Positions 1 through 11,976 of a stretch of DNA of 64,000 nucleotides are shown here, in pieces. A program made the translations under genes and the position numbers. The stretch comes from Uranotaenia lowii (taxonomy: Eukaryota > Arthropoda > Insecta > Diptera > Culicidae). How positions within the stretch are numbered: the stretch's first letter is position 1; every line of letters starts with the position of its first letter. The notes beneath the pieces were generated by a model, which did no database searches, was not told the DNA's origin, and saw only the letters and a list, made by a program, of their open reading frames with translations. The stretch lies in contig NC_073693.1 in the NCBI RefSeq assembly GCF_029784155.1, positions 161,864,031-161,928,030 on the forward strand, read 5' to 3'.

Positions 1-1590
1 GCTCAAAACATCGATAACAGTACTTTTTGTTTGGACTCAATTGAATTTTTCAATGTTTTCTTTCAAAAATCAATATACTCAAAAGACGGACAATGTTGCT
101 GCATACATTCAGGGGTAAAAATTATAAACATTTTTCAATATTTTTTGGCCTCATAAACAAATGAAATTTTACCTTCATGCAATTCCCGAAGTCCTCACAC
201 TTTTCCCATGTTCTTGTTTTCTTCAAACTTAACCATTTGATAGGGTTTTTAGCCATGTTTTCTACACGGGCTTTTTTATGGAAAATGATCGTTTTTTTTC
301 AACATCCAAAAATTATCATAAAATGACCATAAAAATCACACTAAAACTAAACCTAAACCAAGAAAAAAGTTGAAATTTCACATTAAACAACCCATTTGCT
401 CCTTAATGCTTAAATTTGATCAGAAGAGATGTTTGTTTGTGAGCCTTCAAAAATCCAGATTTTTAAGATTTGGAAATTACATTTTAAGTTACATTGAAAA
501 TCTCCTAATGAAAACCAAATTTAGCTTATTTGTAACTCAATTTTAAGGCTTTCAAACGTAGTAAACAGTTTTCAGATATTTTAACTTTATACTTAGTTAA
601 TGATGATTATCTGCGAAATTTCATGTTGATCAAAGTTACCCCGCTGATCAAAGTTCCCCCAGTTTACGGTACCAAAAATGATCAGTCTCTCTTCATACCT
701 TCTATCCATACCTTTTTTCCAAGGGGTACTTGACCCCCCTTGTAACTTTATTTTGTCTCGTTAAGATCTTTCGGACCGTATATTGCTCATCCGATATACA
801 AATTGCACATTATTCTTCATACAGCTATTGATGAAAACATAGAGAAAATCGTTTGGAATGAGGCTTTAAGGTTGATTTGATCTGAAAACGGTTTAGTCCA
901 TTCGATTCCTCGATTTTCTTACAGAAGAAATGACGGTTTACAAGAATGTATCACGCGTAGGGTGCTCGATAACGGAATAGGTACAATTTTTTATCTAAAA
1001 TGCCTGGTGTGCGTCGTACTGAATCCTGAAAACTATTCATGAAAGAAACAAAAGTTCAGATGAGCTCGAGAAACGATAAGTAACTTGTCTGAGGAATCAT
1101 TTCTAGCCTGTTAAGGTAAGTGATTAACAGAATAATCAAAAGGATACTTAAGAGTTCAAAATTTTGCGATTCGAACCTTGCAAACTTGATCCTTAAACAA
1201 TACAACACGAAAATATGGAACACTTAGCAAATATTTTGTTTTTAAAATCAATTCCATATTTAAAATCCATTGATGTTATTTTCAATATTTTTTTTTTGTC
1301 TTGATTATAGAACCGTTTTATGAGCTGAATCTGGAACTGATTACAAATATTCAAAATTTTGAAGGTTAATTCTGAACTCAATTTTGATTAGAGATTCATT
1401 TTGATTTCTGAAATGAATACCAAAAAACGATTTCTGAATCTAAATTCAAGATCACAGTTTCAAATAGGTTCCAAAAGGTTAAATTTATTTCAGAGCCCAG
1501 CTCTGCTAATTGAGAAATAAGTAATTCTCGATTAGGGAATATAAGAAGTGGAAAGTGACAATTGACTAACGCTAATTAATATAGTTGTAT
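1..1590. other. AT-rich unassigned DNA
   Basis: No reading frame here looks like a protein: the ORFs are short, low-complexity and lack recognisable motifs. The only ordered structure I found is the 18-bp tandem pair listed separately. The base composition and homopolymer runs resemble the other unassigned stretches of the window. Confidence 0.6.
627..662 (+). repeat. 18-bp tandem pair, TGATCAAAGTTMCCC type
   Basis: Two adjacent 18-bp units, 627-644 and 645-662, both start TGATCAAAGTT and continue with a C-rich end (ACCCCGC versus CCCCCAG). They are probably the edge of a dispersed repeat. No partner end was found nearby. Confidence 0.55.
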
Positions 1591-2490
1591 TCTTGTGACC
1601 TCACAGACGAAACTGAATAAAGATTACTCTATTCCACCACTGAAACCTGCGTTTTCAACAGGTTATGGGCTAAGACTCGTCTGGATTGGAAGAAAAGTTA
1701 CCCAACAAACATTTTTGCTGATTAAAAACGCCAATTCTCTGATCGTTTGCTGTTTTAAGGTTCTGATTGCTGTTTCAGCTTTCTGGCTGAAGAAAGAAAT
1801 AGAGAAAAGTAGGGGATAATTGGTTTAAGAATAATTAGTTCAGTATTTGTCCAACCATTTCTGACACCATTACAATTTGACAGACGTCAGCTGTACAAAG
1901 GTAACTTCGAAAACGCCTTTCAGTTATGTTAAACTTTCTGTTGTTCAGTCATTGATCAATCAATGAATAATAGCGAATGGATCGAAAAAAGGGGTTTTTT
2001 AATGGTCTAATTATTCGTAATTTCTAATTTTGCTTGATAAAATGGCCTAGCCGGAAAATTTACTTTTTATTCTCTTTGCATTTCAATTTCAATTTCCAAT
2101 TGACCTTGGTTGGGAGATATTTCGGTCGCTAAAGATGACAATTTTCTGATCCTTCGCAGAATGCATGATTGGTTCTGCCTTCTGCGGCATGAGACCAACA
2201 AGTCGTAGGTTCAAAGCTTGAGACAAGTTTAAGTAAAAAAAAAATACACGAGAGGAGAAAAGTAGCTGACAAACATCGGACTTACATCGATATTAATCTA
2301 ATTGTTTTTTTTGGTGATCCGTCAATTGACGTTTCATGTCATCTTCGCTGATCAATTTTTTCAAATCTTGATATTTGAGAGCTGAACAGCAGCTTCTCCC
2401 TGAATTGTGGTTGCCTTCTTTCAGCAAGATAGCTGATTGAATATTAGAACTGAATAATGTTTCAGCGGTTGTTCAGCAAAAAACGTTTGC
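1591..2490. other. Unassigned DNA before the copia relic
   Basis: A 74-codon open frame at 1595-1819 (+) has no recognisable motif and I do not believe it is a gene. A 5' LTR of the copia element should lie in or just after this stretch. I could not find a copy of the 3' LTR sequence (6657-6868) here, so the element seems 5'-truncated or its 5' LTR has been lost. Confidence 0.5.
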
Positions 2491-2500
2491 TGGGTAGTTC

Positions 2501-2940
2501 GAGAGGGGTACTCTCAGTGTTCAATTAACATGCGTTTTGCCAGGGGGCAAGCCAGCAGCCAGAGGACCACCAGGAAGAGGGCCACCAGCCAGAGGAACCT
2601 GCTAGCCCCGATATGACCCAGCCTAGAAGGACCAGTGAATGTCCCAGGCCATCCAAGAGGTTACCACCAGCGGTTGAGCCCAGGAAGGTTCGCGGATCGA
2701 GAGGGTTACTCTCGATGCCGTCACCAGCCACGCTGTGGTCAGCATGCGTGAGCTCACGTCTGACGGCCGGGAGGAGTCCTCGAATCCGCAACTGGGCAGC
2801 GCGAAAGTCAGAAGGTTCACCTGGAGGAACACGCCGGAAGAGCTGGATGGAACTGTTAGCCGAGAGGGTTACTCTCGTGCTCTGGTTGAGCGCTGCTGTT
2901 AGCATGCTCGAGCACAGCTGGAAACAGTTTCTGGATTCCT
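2501..2940 (+). repeat. Three spaced copies of GAGAGGGTTACTCTC
   Basis: The 15-mer GAGAGGGTTACTCTC occurs at 2699-2713 and 2862-2876, with a one-base variant at 2501-2515 (GGGTA for GGTTA). Its two 5-base ends are inverted copies of each other. Each copy is followed 20-40 bases later by ACATGC or AGCATGC. The stretch is GC-richer than its surroundings. One frame through 2580-2690 is rich in P, E and R and loosely resembles the variable linker between integrase and reverse transcriptase in copia elements, but this is weak. Confidence 0.4.
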
Positions 2941-3301
2941 CGAGGTTTTGGGCTATGGTTAGTTGCTAGCGACTTCAACCAGCCCATGCTGCTGAATCTT
3001 AAGGTTTCTAAGAGTCATCGGAATTCTGCGATGATGGCTAAAAGAGGTTGTTCTTCTGGGGTTACCAGAAAACAGCCTGCTAAAAGTTCCCACCGCTCGC
3101 AAGCTGAGGTTAACAGCCACCAAAATCAACGTATGGTTTGATTTGTCATCGATTCTGGTGCCACTCAACACATGGTGCGAGATCAGAGCCAGTTGGTTGA
3201 TGTCAAGACTCTGGCAGAGCCATATGTCATCAACACATCTAAAACTGGCGAGTGTTTTAGAACTCAAGCACAAAAGCGAGGAGTTCAAGCGCTTTAAGCA
3301 G
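2940..3301 (+). pseudogene. copia-like Gag-Pol fragment, aspartic protease
   Basis: The frame through 3142-3300 carries DSGATQHMV (D at 3151-3153). This is the active-site signature of Ty1/copia retrotransposon aspartic proteases, which cut the Gag-Pol polyprotein inside virus-like particles. It is followed by residues of the type VINTSKTGEC, also usual in that family. A TGA at 3139-3141 interrupts the frame three codons before the protease motif. The upstream part (from about 2940) is open, but I see no zinc knuckle, so the Gag end is missing or unrecognisable. The fragment stops at 3301, where a TA-flanked element begins. When sequence resumes at 4221 the reading is already deep in the integrase core, so several hundred bases of protease and integrase are gone. 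It cannot make a functional protein. Confidence 0.75.
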
Positions 3302-4220
3302 TAGGGGAAAGGTTTCCTAAATGGGCCTATCGGGTTAAATGACCCTACGGCTGTTTGATGAAATGGCTGACTCGACAGCTTATCTGACCAATGCATTTTA
3401 AGGGTGATACGCTTAGAACATAAGGCAAGAAAGAATTTTATGATTTTACAAACTCAAAAAAATTTAAAAAATCATACAAGGTTTTGATACATTTTGATGT
3501 AATATTTCGACTTTTAAAAATTATACGTAAAGAAGCATTAAACAAAAACTAGGATGGTTTTTATTTTTTACTTAAATGAACTTATGAATTTAAACATATT
3601 TCAGCTTTTCTGGAGGTTTAATAATGATTATATAGTAGAATAATAGAGTGTTTTTGTATGCCCCCATCATGTTTGTAAAATGCCTCCATCCTAAAATAAC
3701 AAGTTAAACAGAATAAATATATGATTTTTATCATTGAACCTTCAAATCTAAGCTCTGAATAACATCTTAAGAGAGAATTGAAGATATAAAAACAGATTTG
3801 ATAAAGTTTTTCTCATGGATGAACTGCCTCCATAGTTTGGCAACGTTAACTTTTGTTTCATTCCATTAAATTATAATATACATGAATCTTTATCAAACTT
3901 CAGTTATGTCGTACGGAAATTATTACTTTCTAGCAGTTTCAATGAAATTATATGGAAATATTGCCCAAAAAACATAAATTTTGTTCAAAACATAAATAGG
4001 CGCATTTAGCCCGCACGGTTTGAGGTTCGGCATTTTAGACAACACTTACAATAAAATCGTTTTCTTGGAAACAGAAGAAAATTTTAACATGAAAATAACT
4101 CCATTGTATAGAAAACAGATGCCTGCACACGTGTATATAGTTTTTGTACACATATTCGAAGTGATATTTGATTGAATCAGTGTTCTGCTTAATGGGCGCA
4201 TATAGCCCGCTCCTCCCCTA
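3302..4220 (+). mobile_element. TA-flanked non-autonomous DNA element, copy A
   Basis: The element begins TAGGGGAAAGG and ends CTCCCCTA, so the termini are inverted (TAGGGGA) and the TA pair fits the TA target duplication of Tc1/mariner-like or similar elements. It has no coding capacity. The copy at 38593-41953 is collinear on the opposite strand once its own insertions are removed, which independently fixes both ends of this one at the TA dinucleotides. Internal motifs include GGCGCATTTAGCCCGC near 3998 and GGGCGCATATAGCCCGC near 4195, near-copies lying near the right end. It sits inside the copia relic, so it arrived after copia inserted. Confidence 0.85.
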
Positions 4221-6656
4221 CGAGGATATGGCAACTGCATACTTCGATCAGAAGCTGAGCCAGCTGCGATGCGACAACGGATGTGAATATGTAAGTAACG
4301 AGTTTCAAAGACATTGTTCTGAGAAAGGAGTTCAGATGATATTCACGGTCCCGTATACTCCGCAGCAGAACGGCGTCAGCGAGTGAGCGAATCGTACACT
4401 AATGAAGAAGGCCAGAGCGATGATCCATGGTAGCGGATTGTCGAAGACGATATGGAGCGAAGCTGTTTTGTGCGCTGCGTACCTCACAAACAGATCACCA
4501 ACAAGAGGTTTTGTGGTCAACAAGACTCCTTTCGAGATGTGGTACGGTCGGATGCCAAAGCTGAGTAACCTGCGCATTTTCGGTTGTCCAGCGTACGCAC
4601 AAATTCCCAAGGAAAAGTGGCAGAAGCTTGATTCGAAATCGAAACGTCTGGTATTCGTGGGTTACGCGAATAACGGATATCGGCTTTGAAATGGTTCGAG
4701 CCGATTCATCGAGATTCACTGCAACGTGGTTTTCGATGAAACCAGCGTTCTGGAGCCAGTACGTGGCGGTGCTTCGCCAGAGAAGGGCATCGAGAAGCCT
4801 ATCGAAAACCCACCAGAGGCCATCACATTTGAGCGCTAAGCCCATGTGTATGAGCCAGAACAACAGCCCACATCCGAACAGCCAGTCGATGTGCAAGCAC
4901 CTGAAAATATATTTGAGCGGTCAACCGATGTTCCAACAATAGAAAACACATCTGAGCGGTTAGCCGATATGCCTGCTGATCCCAATCACACTGTGGTTAA
5001 CAGTGTGGTTGATGGCGATCACGGCGAGAGCGACTACGAGAGCCGCGTAGAATTCCCAAACGATGATGATGATGACCAAGATTCCGTCACCCCTGAACCA
5101 GCCTTGAGATGAAGTCAGTGAACAAGAGGAATGACACAGCGCTACGTGGCTAACGTAGCCGCTGTTGTTGATGAGGAGCTTCCTCAGAACATCACTGGGC
5201 TGAAGCGCCGGGACGACTGGGATTCCTGGAAAATCGCCATCGACGAGGAGATGACAGCCCTGAAAGAGAACAAGACTTGGGAAGCGGTTAGCTTGCCCTT
5301 GGGTCACAGAAAACCCATCCTGTCCAAGGGGGTGTTCACCGTGAAGGACGATGCTCGCTACAAGGCTCGATTGGTCGCGAAAACGTGTTCCCAAAGACCA
5401 GGATTGGATTACTGGGAAACGTACGCTCCGTTGGTGAACGAATACGACATGGTCGTTCATCAGATGGACGTCAAAACTGCATTCCTGAATGGAAATTTAG
5501 AAGAGGTTATGTTCATGCAGTTGCCAAATGATAACGTCAGCATTTCGAAGGTCGTTCGGCTGAAGAAAAGCCGCTACGGCTTGAATCAAACGGGTCGTGC
5601 TTGGAACCAGGCAGCGATTCAACGACGAGATAAGATAGCTTGGTTTCTATCCGTTGAAGAGTGACTGCTACATTTACCGATCCTGCAAGCGATTACTCAC
5701 CCTCATCCTGTACGTGGATGACATCCTGATTGCCTAGAAAAGACGTTTCAGAGGTTATCTGGATCAAGACCGAGCTTGGAAGGCTATTCCAGATGAAGGA
5801 TCTCCTGGAAGTCAAGACTTTCTTGGGGATGACCATCAAGCGAGACTTTCCGAATAGCGTCATCGAGATTTCGCAGTCAGGATACGTCGAGAAGGTTTTG
5901 CAACGATTCGGAATGGCCGATTGTAAACCCGTAAGCACACCGCTTGACAGAAACGTTCGCTGGACGAAGCTGAACGATGGTGAGGTTATCACCGAACATC
6001 CGTTCAAAGAATTGATCGGTTGTCTACAATATCTGGCGACATCTTCGCGATCACATATCTGTGCTGCGGTTAGCGCGCTGAGCAAATATTTGGCCAGCTC
6101 GGCGGCAAGGCCTGAAGCTTATTCTGCGATACCTTCAATGTACGACCAATACGGCGTTGGTATTCCGAAGAAACGCGAAATTCTACCCACTCATCGGATA
6201 TGCTGATGCAGATTTTGCCAACGACTCCGATGATCGAAGATCTGTATCAGGTTAAGCTTACATGATCTTCGGGAATCTATTTTCGTGGCAACGAAACGTC
6301 AGCAGACGGTCAGTTTGTGGTCCACCAAAGCTGAGATAGGAGCCCTTTGCCATGCAGTCAAGGGAGATTTGTGGTTAACAAACTTCCTAGGTGAACTGGG
6401 TGTGGTTAGCTCTCCTTTCACGTTAATGGAGGACAACATCCCTTGCATCCAGTATCTGGAGGATGCGCGAACCCATCAGCGGATGAATCATTTGGACGTT
6501 AAGTATGCTTCCATCAGAGACATCATAAGAAGCGGTCAGCTATATTTGCGACACATCTCTACTGAGGATCAGCCAGCTGATGCGTTCACGAAGGCGTTAC
6601 CAAGAGCGAGGCACGCGAAGCTGTTCAGTATTCTCAATTTACGAATTGAGGAGAGG
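4221..6656 (+). pseudogene. copia-like Pol relic: integrase, RT, RNase H
   Basis: Pol of a Ty1/copia retrotransposon, broken in many places. Integrase: RCDNGCEY (catalytic D at 4273-4275), TPQQNGVSE (catalytic E at 4381-4383), then the GKAxL-type region to about 4690. Linker: acidic, 4690-5130. Reverse transcriptase: YKARLVAK, HQMDVKTAFLNG, SRYGLNQTGRAWN, and the YVDD active site at 5711-5722. RNase H: YADADFAND near 6190, then STKAEIGAL and HLDVKYASIRD, ending at 6661. One frame runs from 4221 to 5664 with stops at 4384, 4687, 4837, 5110 and 5119. The frame then shifts near 5640, again at 5735 and in the 6110-6290 stretch, with another stop at about 6253. About 15-17 residues are missing in frame just before HQMDV. 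The zinc-binding head of integrase is absent. The remaining protein similarity is high between breaks, so decay is moderate. Confidence 0.92.
6648..6656 (+). promoter_or_regulatory. Polypurine tract of the copia relic
   Basis: GAGGAGAGG lies directly against the TGTTG start of the 3' LTR and overlaps the last Pol codons. This is the expected position of the plus-strand primer in LTR retrotransposons. Confidence 0.75.
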
Positions 6657-6868
6657 TGTTGATACTTACGGTTTCCAAACGGCAGTATCCGATTTCTGCT
6701 GCCACGAGCCGAGCCAAAACATTGTTTGTTTTAGTTCTTCTTGCTATTTCCTATTCGCAATCGAGAACAATAGATCAATGATTGCTGATGACAGGTGACA
6801 GGTTCAAATGTTTACATCATCACACGGTTAGGCGAGAATCCTCAAACTGGGTTTGTGGTAACACAACA
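6657..6868 (+). mobile_element. 3' LTR of the copia relic
   Basis: The 212-bp segment starts TGTTG and ends CAACA, a perfect 5-bp inverted terminal pair with the TG...CA ends of LTRs. It follows the polypurine tract without a gap. The length is within the short range usual for copia-group LTRs. A matching 5' LTR is not visible upstream. The 3' boundary is inferred from the CAACA end and the start of the next repeat, so it could be off by a few bases. Confidence 0.7.
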
Positions 6869-7084
6869 GTGTTGCCAGATATTCTGGGTGAATTTTTTTT
6901 TCAAATTTTGCTCATGGTTTTTTTTTTTGATAATTTCAATGTTTTGACCAAATTTACTCAAATATTGCCCGGATTTTCTGTTGAAAATTTTGAATTGAAA
7001 TGCACGGATATTTGAAGGTTTTCAAATAAAATAGCCAGGACTTGTTCGGTTCAGATACGTGCTGAAAAAATTCTGGCAACCTTA
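6869..7084 (+). mobile_element. GTTGCCAGA MITE, copy 1
   Basis: It opens GTGTTGCCAGA and closes TTCTGGCAACCTTA, so GTTGCCAGA and TCTGGCAAC are inverted termini. The interior shares a block with 26893-27122: a TTTACT/TTTACG word, then ATTGCCCGGATTTT-type text, then TTCAAATAAAAT, then a TGTYCGG word. The ends (YARRGTTGCCAGA) resemble hAT-type termini. No clear 8-bp duplication is seen at this copy, perhaps because it abuts the LTR. Confidence 0.6.
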
Positions 7085-8560
7085 TCCATGCTACGAAATG
7101 ATTTAAGGAGAAACAAAAATTATCCTTAGTTAGGTAGAAGTGAAGAAATATTCACTCCGTATAAAGGTGGGGTTGGGAAAAACGGCAACAAATCGACAAA
7201 TATGCTCAAAGTATACTTCTACTAATAGTTTAAATATTTCAATTATTTGTGGAACAATTAAACAATATTCATTAAAATTATAGCCACATATAGCTATCAA
7301 GCAGTCTTAATATATTTTCAAAAAAAAAAAAATTGTAAAAATTGTTGAAGTTGTAGAAGCTTCAACAGGAAAAGTACAGAGAAATAAATCTTTTAGCCCT
7401 TCTGTTTTTCCTAGAAAAATCGTAAAATTTAACTTATGTGAATTTTTCAGTAAAAAAGTGGGGTTTAGAGGTTCTAAATTTTTTGAGCCATGATTTTTTT
7501 TGAGCCAAGACTTGATGAAACCGATCAACCAAAGCTATGCTCGTGTTTAAATCGCCTGAACTACCCCTCAAAAATGAGTAGTAACTCTACTTTATTCAAA
7601 GTTACATCGTTTTCCACTTCATGGATGACGTGTGTGTCAGAATTGGGAGTTAATCAATTCATGACAATTCACGGTCTTCCTATCTCTTCAAAATTGATGG
7701 CATCATTTTTTGATATTTTGATGGTATTTCAAAACCAACTTCCAAACTTTGAAGACAGCATTCCAATCAACTGAAATCTACAAAAAAAAAAATGATTCAC
7801 GAAAGTCTAAACATCTTTATAACGAAATAGTTGCAAAAGACCCCTTATCATATACGACCAAGTCCCTACAAATAAACAGAAAATTTTTTATTCGTTATTT
7901 CAATCGATACCTCCGAACCGAACAAACATGATTCCCAATCGAATGCAGCAGAACAAACATTCAATCTCAATTTCCTTCTTTTGCACAAACTCGGGTTCGA
8001 TGTCTGAGCCTATCAAACTTAACGATAGCTACATCTAACATGTTATCCCTGGATATGTGTTTCGGGGCTCATTGCATCAACCGGATTTCATTGCACTCTT
8101 GTCTTGTTTTTTGTTGTTGTTGTTGTTATTTTATTCATCCTGATCTGGCGTAATAGCAGACAACAGAGCTGCAGATAAAATCTTTCGATTTCAAACGAAC
8201 AAGTAGGTAAATGACTCCGCATTGCAGTTATTGGTTCTGAACCTTGTCTGTTTTTAAGTGTACCGTGACTTGGGAGATGTTTGTGAAGTAGGAATTAAGT
8301 TGTAATTTAAAAAAAAAACATAAAATATGAGTTTTTAAAACCAATTTGATTAATGAAACGTTTCATAAACACCTGATAATGACATTCTAAAGTGGTCTAA
8401 AAAGTTCTCCAAAGGTTCTTTAAAATTAAAAAAAAACATTACTTTTTTAATAAAGTAAATATACAGATGTAGATAATTAACTTTGTTCTTTCCGAACGCA
8501 ATCAATTTTGATAGCCAACAACTAATAACTATAGAGTTGTTGATAAAGTCGAAGAGAAGA
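7085..8560. other. AT-rich unassigned DNA
   Basis: No credible coding frame. It includes poly-A and poly-T runs (for example near 7321) and a short TTG microsatellite near 8111-8128. Nothing else stands out. Confidence 0.6.
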
Positions 8561-10080
8561 ATTGACCGATAGTTAATACCGGTTTATGAAACAGCTAATT
8601 GAATTTCGGGCCCCCAAATATATCCTCGTTTCCGCTAGCTTTTGTAAACGTACGCTTCCAACCTGTTTTCTAGCAACCAACCAGTCCGCGCGCGCGTACT
8701 TGCTTAATTTCATGACCTACGCATCGCTGCCGGTTTGCGCCATCCCAACACGACGCGCAACGCCGCCTCCAAGAACAGGTTCCCGATCGGGTGAAGTATT
8801 ATTTGCAGTACAGTTATTAGAACCACGTGAGAATTCGTCAAACCAGTCAACAGCTGATTTTGGTATGACCCGGTTCTTCTGGTTGACTGAGTGAGGGGCC
8901 GTCGGCTGACTGACGGATTGAACGCCATCTAGCAACAAAAGCTACAAAAAACCTCCAGCCAGACAGCCAGATTGGTAGAGTAAGGTGTTGATGAGGATGA
9001 TGCTACACGCCCCCTTCTCCAGAACTTTTTTTTCCTCTTCTGTCTGTACCCTGTAGTACACAAACTGGTTAGTCAATCACTGTTCTTATTCGGGCGGGTA
9101 TAGGGTATTGTTGAGGAAGCTGAGGTATAGATAGTATTGGGGGCTATTTGAACTTGCATGTAAACCAGTTTTTCGCGGGTTCATTCAACAATCGACAATA
9201 CAGGTTTTTTTTTCACTCAACCGGCTGAGAAGAGCCACGCTTCTTATTTGGGGCATCTCCGATTTTTTTTGTATCTCGCATCATCCCATAATGAGGTGTC
9301 TTCTTTAGGCCATCGAAGATAGGGGACTGTGGCCTTTCTCCCAAAATCAAGTGGGTTATTCATCTTTCGCGGAACCAATTCCAGCAGGTTGTTATTATTT
9401 GGAAAACATACCCCAACACAGACGACGAAGCCAGAACTTGCTAGGTAATTACACACTCAAGCCCTCGGATCAGGTTTCTGGGCTGTTGTAGGTAGTCCGA
9501 TAAACCGCAAGGTCTGAACCCAAATGCACGATTTCGCTCTTGTTGTTGTTGCTGATATTTTTTGTTGTCATTTTTTGAACCTGTTATGTGAGCCGTGAGG
9601 TCACAGACAACAAATACGGCCACGACAAGGTGGACTGCGGGCCAACAGGTAACCGCAATCCTCGTCGTCGCTCTGTTGTTGTTGTTGTTGCTGTTTTGTT
9701 TGTTGGCGAATGCGACATTTGAAGAGGGTGCTGCCGATCGGCGTCAACGACAACGAAGTGGCCCTTTAAAAGCAAACGACCGGCAACAGGTTGATCTTAT
9801 AAACATCAGGCATCAGGTACCCGAAACCGCATCACTTCAATCCGGATCGTGAAAACCAGACAACTTCGTCATAGATCGACTGGAGGTGGCGGAGACTGAT
9901 TGGCTCGCTGCCGCCCGGTATCGGTTACCGAAAAAAAAGGGTTTCTGGTTAGAAGTGAGTCAATCAGATGTTAGTCAGAAACCGGGTTTCGCATTTCACT
10001 CGTGCGTGGCTACCGGTTGCCAATGCAAAAGACCCATGCGTAAAGGGATGCATGATTCAGGTATAAAATAGCAGTGACTC
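8561..10080. other. GC-richer single-copy-looking DNA
   Basis: This stretch is visibly richer in G and C than its flanks and does not match any other part of the window. It contains short TTG runs near 9540-9560 and 9672-9700. The open frames (for example 8586-8894 and 9595-9852 on +) show no domain I recognise, and frames on both strands are equally open. It could be host intron, promoter or untranslated exon. The sequence alone does not decide. Confidence 0.35.
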
Positions 10081-10318
10081 ATTCCACGCGCCTGTCCACC
10101 ACATAGTAATTTTTTATTTTTCATATTCGTTTAAATTTAAATATCAACATTTAAAAGGAAAATTCTTCAGCTTTGTTTTGCAAATAAAAAATATCAAATT
10201 GGACTTATAAAAAAAACGAGATACACACAATTCATTAAGTAATGTTTTATAACAAAAATGTACTTACAATTTAAAAAATGCTTACTATGCTTACAACTTT
10301 TTTCTCACACACGGGCTG

Positions 10319-11548
10319 TATGGGAGATGGAATCATGGGCCACTTTTTTCTATGCTCCATAACTTCTCCATTAGATGAAATGAAAAAAAAAATAATGGTA
10401 TGATTTTTTACATTTCTAACCTATCATAGGCAATTTTTTTATTTGAAATAAGTAAGTGTCCCCTAGTTCTGACCATTTTTTAAAATAAAAAGCAATATTT
10501 TTTGGATTTTAAAAAATTTTGGGGATTCATGGGTAAGCTTGCCAGATTGCCCGGATATTTGATGCAAAATTTCGATAAAGTCTGGTCCGGCCCGGTTGCT
10601 CGGATATCGTGAAAAAAGTCCGGATATTGCCCGCATTTTTTCATAATTTTCGCAAAGAAACCAAAAAAAAATTAAAAATTTTGAGTAAGTTTTAGCAAAA
10701 TCGATAAACGGTATGGAAATTTTCAACGGTTGTTTCAAATAATTTCGCTGATTTACTTTTATAAACCTTTAAATATTTAAGTATTCCAAAAAGTTTTTGA
10801 AAGTCTGCAATTACATTAATAAAATATTAATTTCAATTTTTTTGGCATTTTTTCTTTGCTTTTATGTATAATTATACCTAAATTTTGCCCGGTTTTTGGA
10901 TTTGAAAAATTGAAATGCATGCCCGAATTTTGCAGGTTATTCATGGGCCACCAAATCCAAATTGACCAAATAACATGCAGAGTTTATGAGTTGACCCAAA
11001 ACTGTAATTTCGAAATTCATTTCGTTATTTTAAAGCCATTTCAGATTATGAAATAAAAAAAAAAGTAGTGTATAATTATGTATTAGATTCAAAAACTTGG
11101 CTCGTGAACGTTTTGCAAAATTCCTTATGAAGGATGGACAAAATATTTTTCATTACTCTTTTTCCATAAGAACACTTTACAAATAGTAATAACATATTTT
11201 AAGTTCTGAATGTGTATAAGAACATAACAATATAGGTGGCCCAAGCGGTGTGGCCCACGATTTCCCACAAGCTATAATTTGCAAATTGGTTGCGTTTGTG
11301 TGACTTATTGATGTTTCAATAAAATTTCCTTTTCCACGTGAAAGAACATGACAAAACTGAAATCATAAGCGTATGAGCATATTTTTGTTTTAAATTCTAG
11401 GTTCCCCGTCGATGCAAGTAGCGAGTGCTTGTTTAATTAAGATAGTATTTTGTTTTTAAACTTTACGCAAAGCGACGCGATGGCTGTTGGATTGTGATTT
11501 TTATCTCAACTCAAATGTAAGATATTCAGAGCGGCCCACGTTTCCCTA
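10319..11548 (+). mobile_element. Possible TA-ended element with GGGCCAC termini
   Basis: The left edge reads TATGGGAGATGG followed by AATCATGGGCCAC. Reading inward from the right edge on the opposite strand gives TAGGGAAACGTGGGCCGC. A further inverted copy, GTGGCCCACGATTTCCC, lies near 11254. The ends are inverted and carry TA, as in the 3.3-kb element, but similarity is limited to about 15-20 bases and no second copy was found in the window. Confidence 0.3.
10534..10939 (+). mobile_element. GTTGCCAGA-family element, copy 2
   Basis: It starts TAAGCTTGCCAGATTGCCCGG and ends GAATTTTGCAGGTTA. The direct repeat ATTCATGGG is found at 10525-10533 and 10939-10947, so an 8-bp target duplication TTCATGGG fits, the size made by hAT transposases. 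The interior has several CCCGGAT/GCCCGG words shared with the copies at 6869 and 26893. It lies inside the possible 10319-11548 element. Confidence 0.5.
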
Positions 11549-11968
11549 CTCTCCTGTACTTAATTTTTTTTTCCTATTTTGACCTCAAAAACAAATGCAA
11601 AATGACTTGACAAATGCGAACTGTTTCAGGCTTTAGGAACTAATTTTCCAATTATTGGCTTTACGAAGGGGAGAAAATAAGGTGTTTTTGAAAATGTGAT
11701 GCAACGAAATCTACAGAGTTTTTGATAATGGTCAACATTTTCAACAGTGGGACCAAATTTCATAAAAGGAGATTGGTAGGAAAAGACTATTTGAACAAAA
11801 CAAATAATAAAAGATTTTTGAATACGCTACAAAAAAATACATTTTCGTATGTCACATCGAGTATAGATTCATCTCAATAAATCATTTTTCTTACTTGCAT
11901 ATTTTTCTACAAATTTAGCTTCATTTGAAAAATAGAGGAAATATTACGCAATACGAAATGATTTATCC
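11549..11968. other. AT-rich unassigned DNA
   Basis: No coding or repeat structure recognised. Confidence 0.6.
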
Positions 11969-11976
11969 CTCCCTAC

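Noticed and set aside
2525..2969. 118-126 codon frames on both strands as Gag
   Set aside because: No zinc knuckle or Gag motif, and both strands are open. At best this is a weak copia linker or leader.
10063..10069. TATAAAA as a core promoter
   Set aside because: It lies in a GC-richer island but has no initiator at the right distance and no downstream gene. AT-rich DNA yields many such words.
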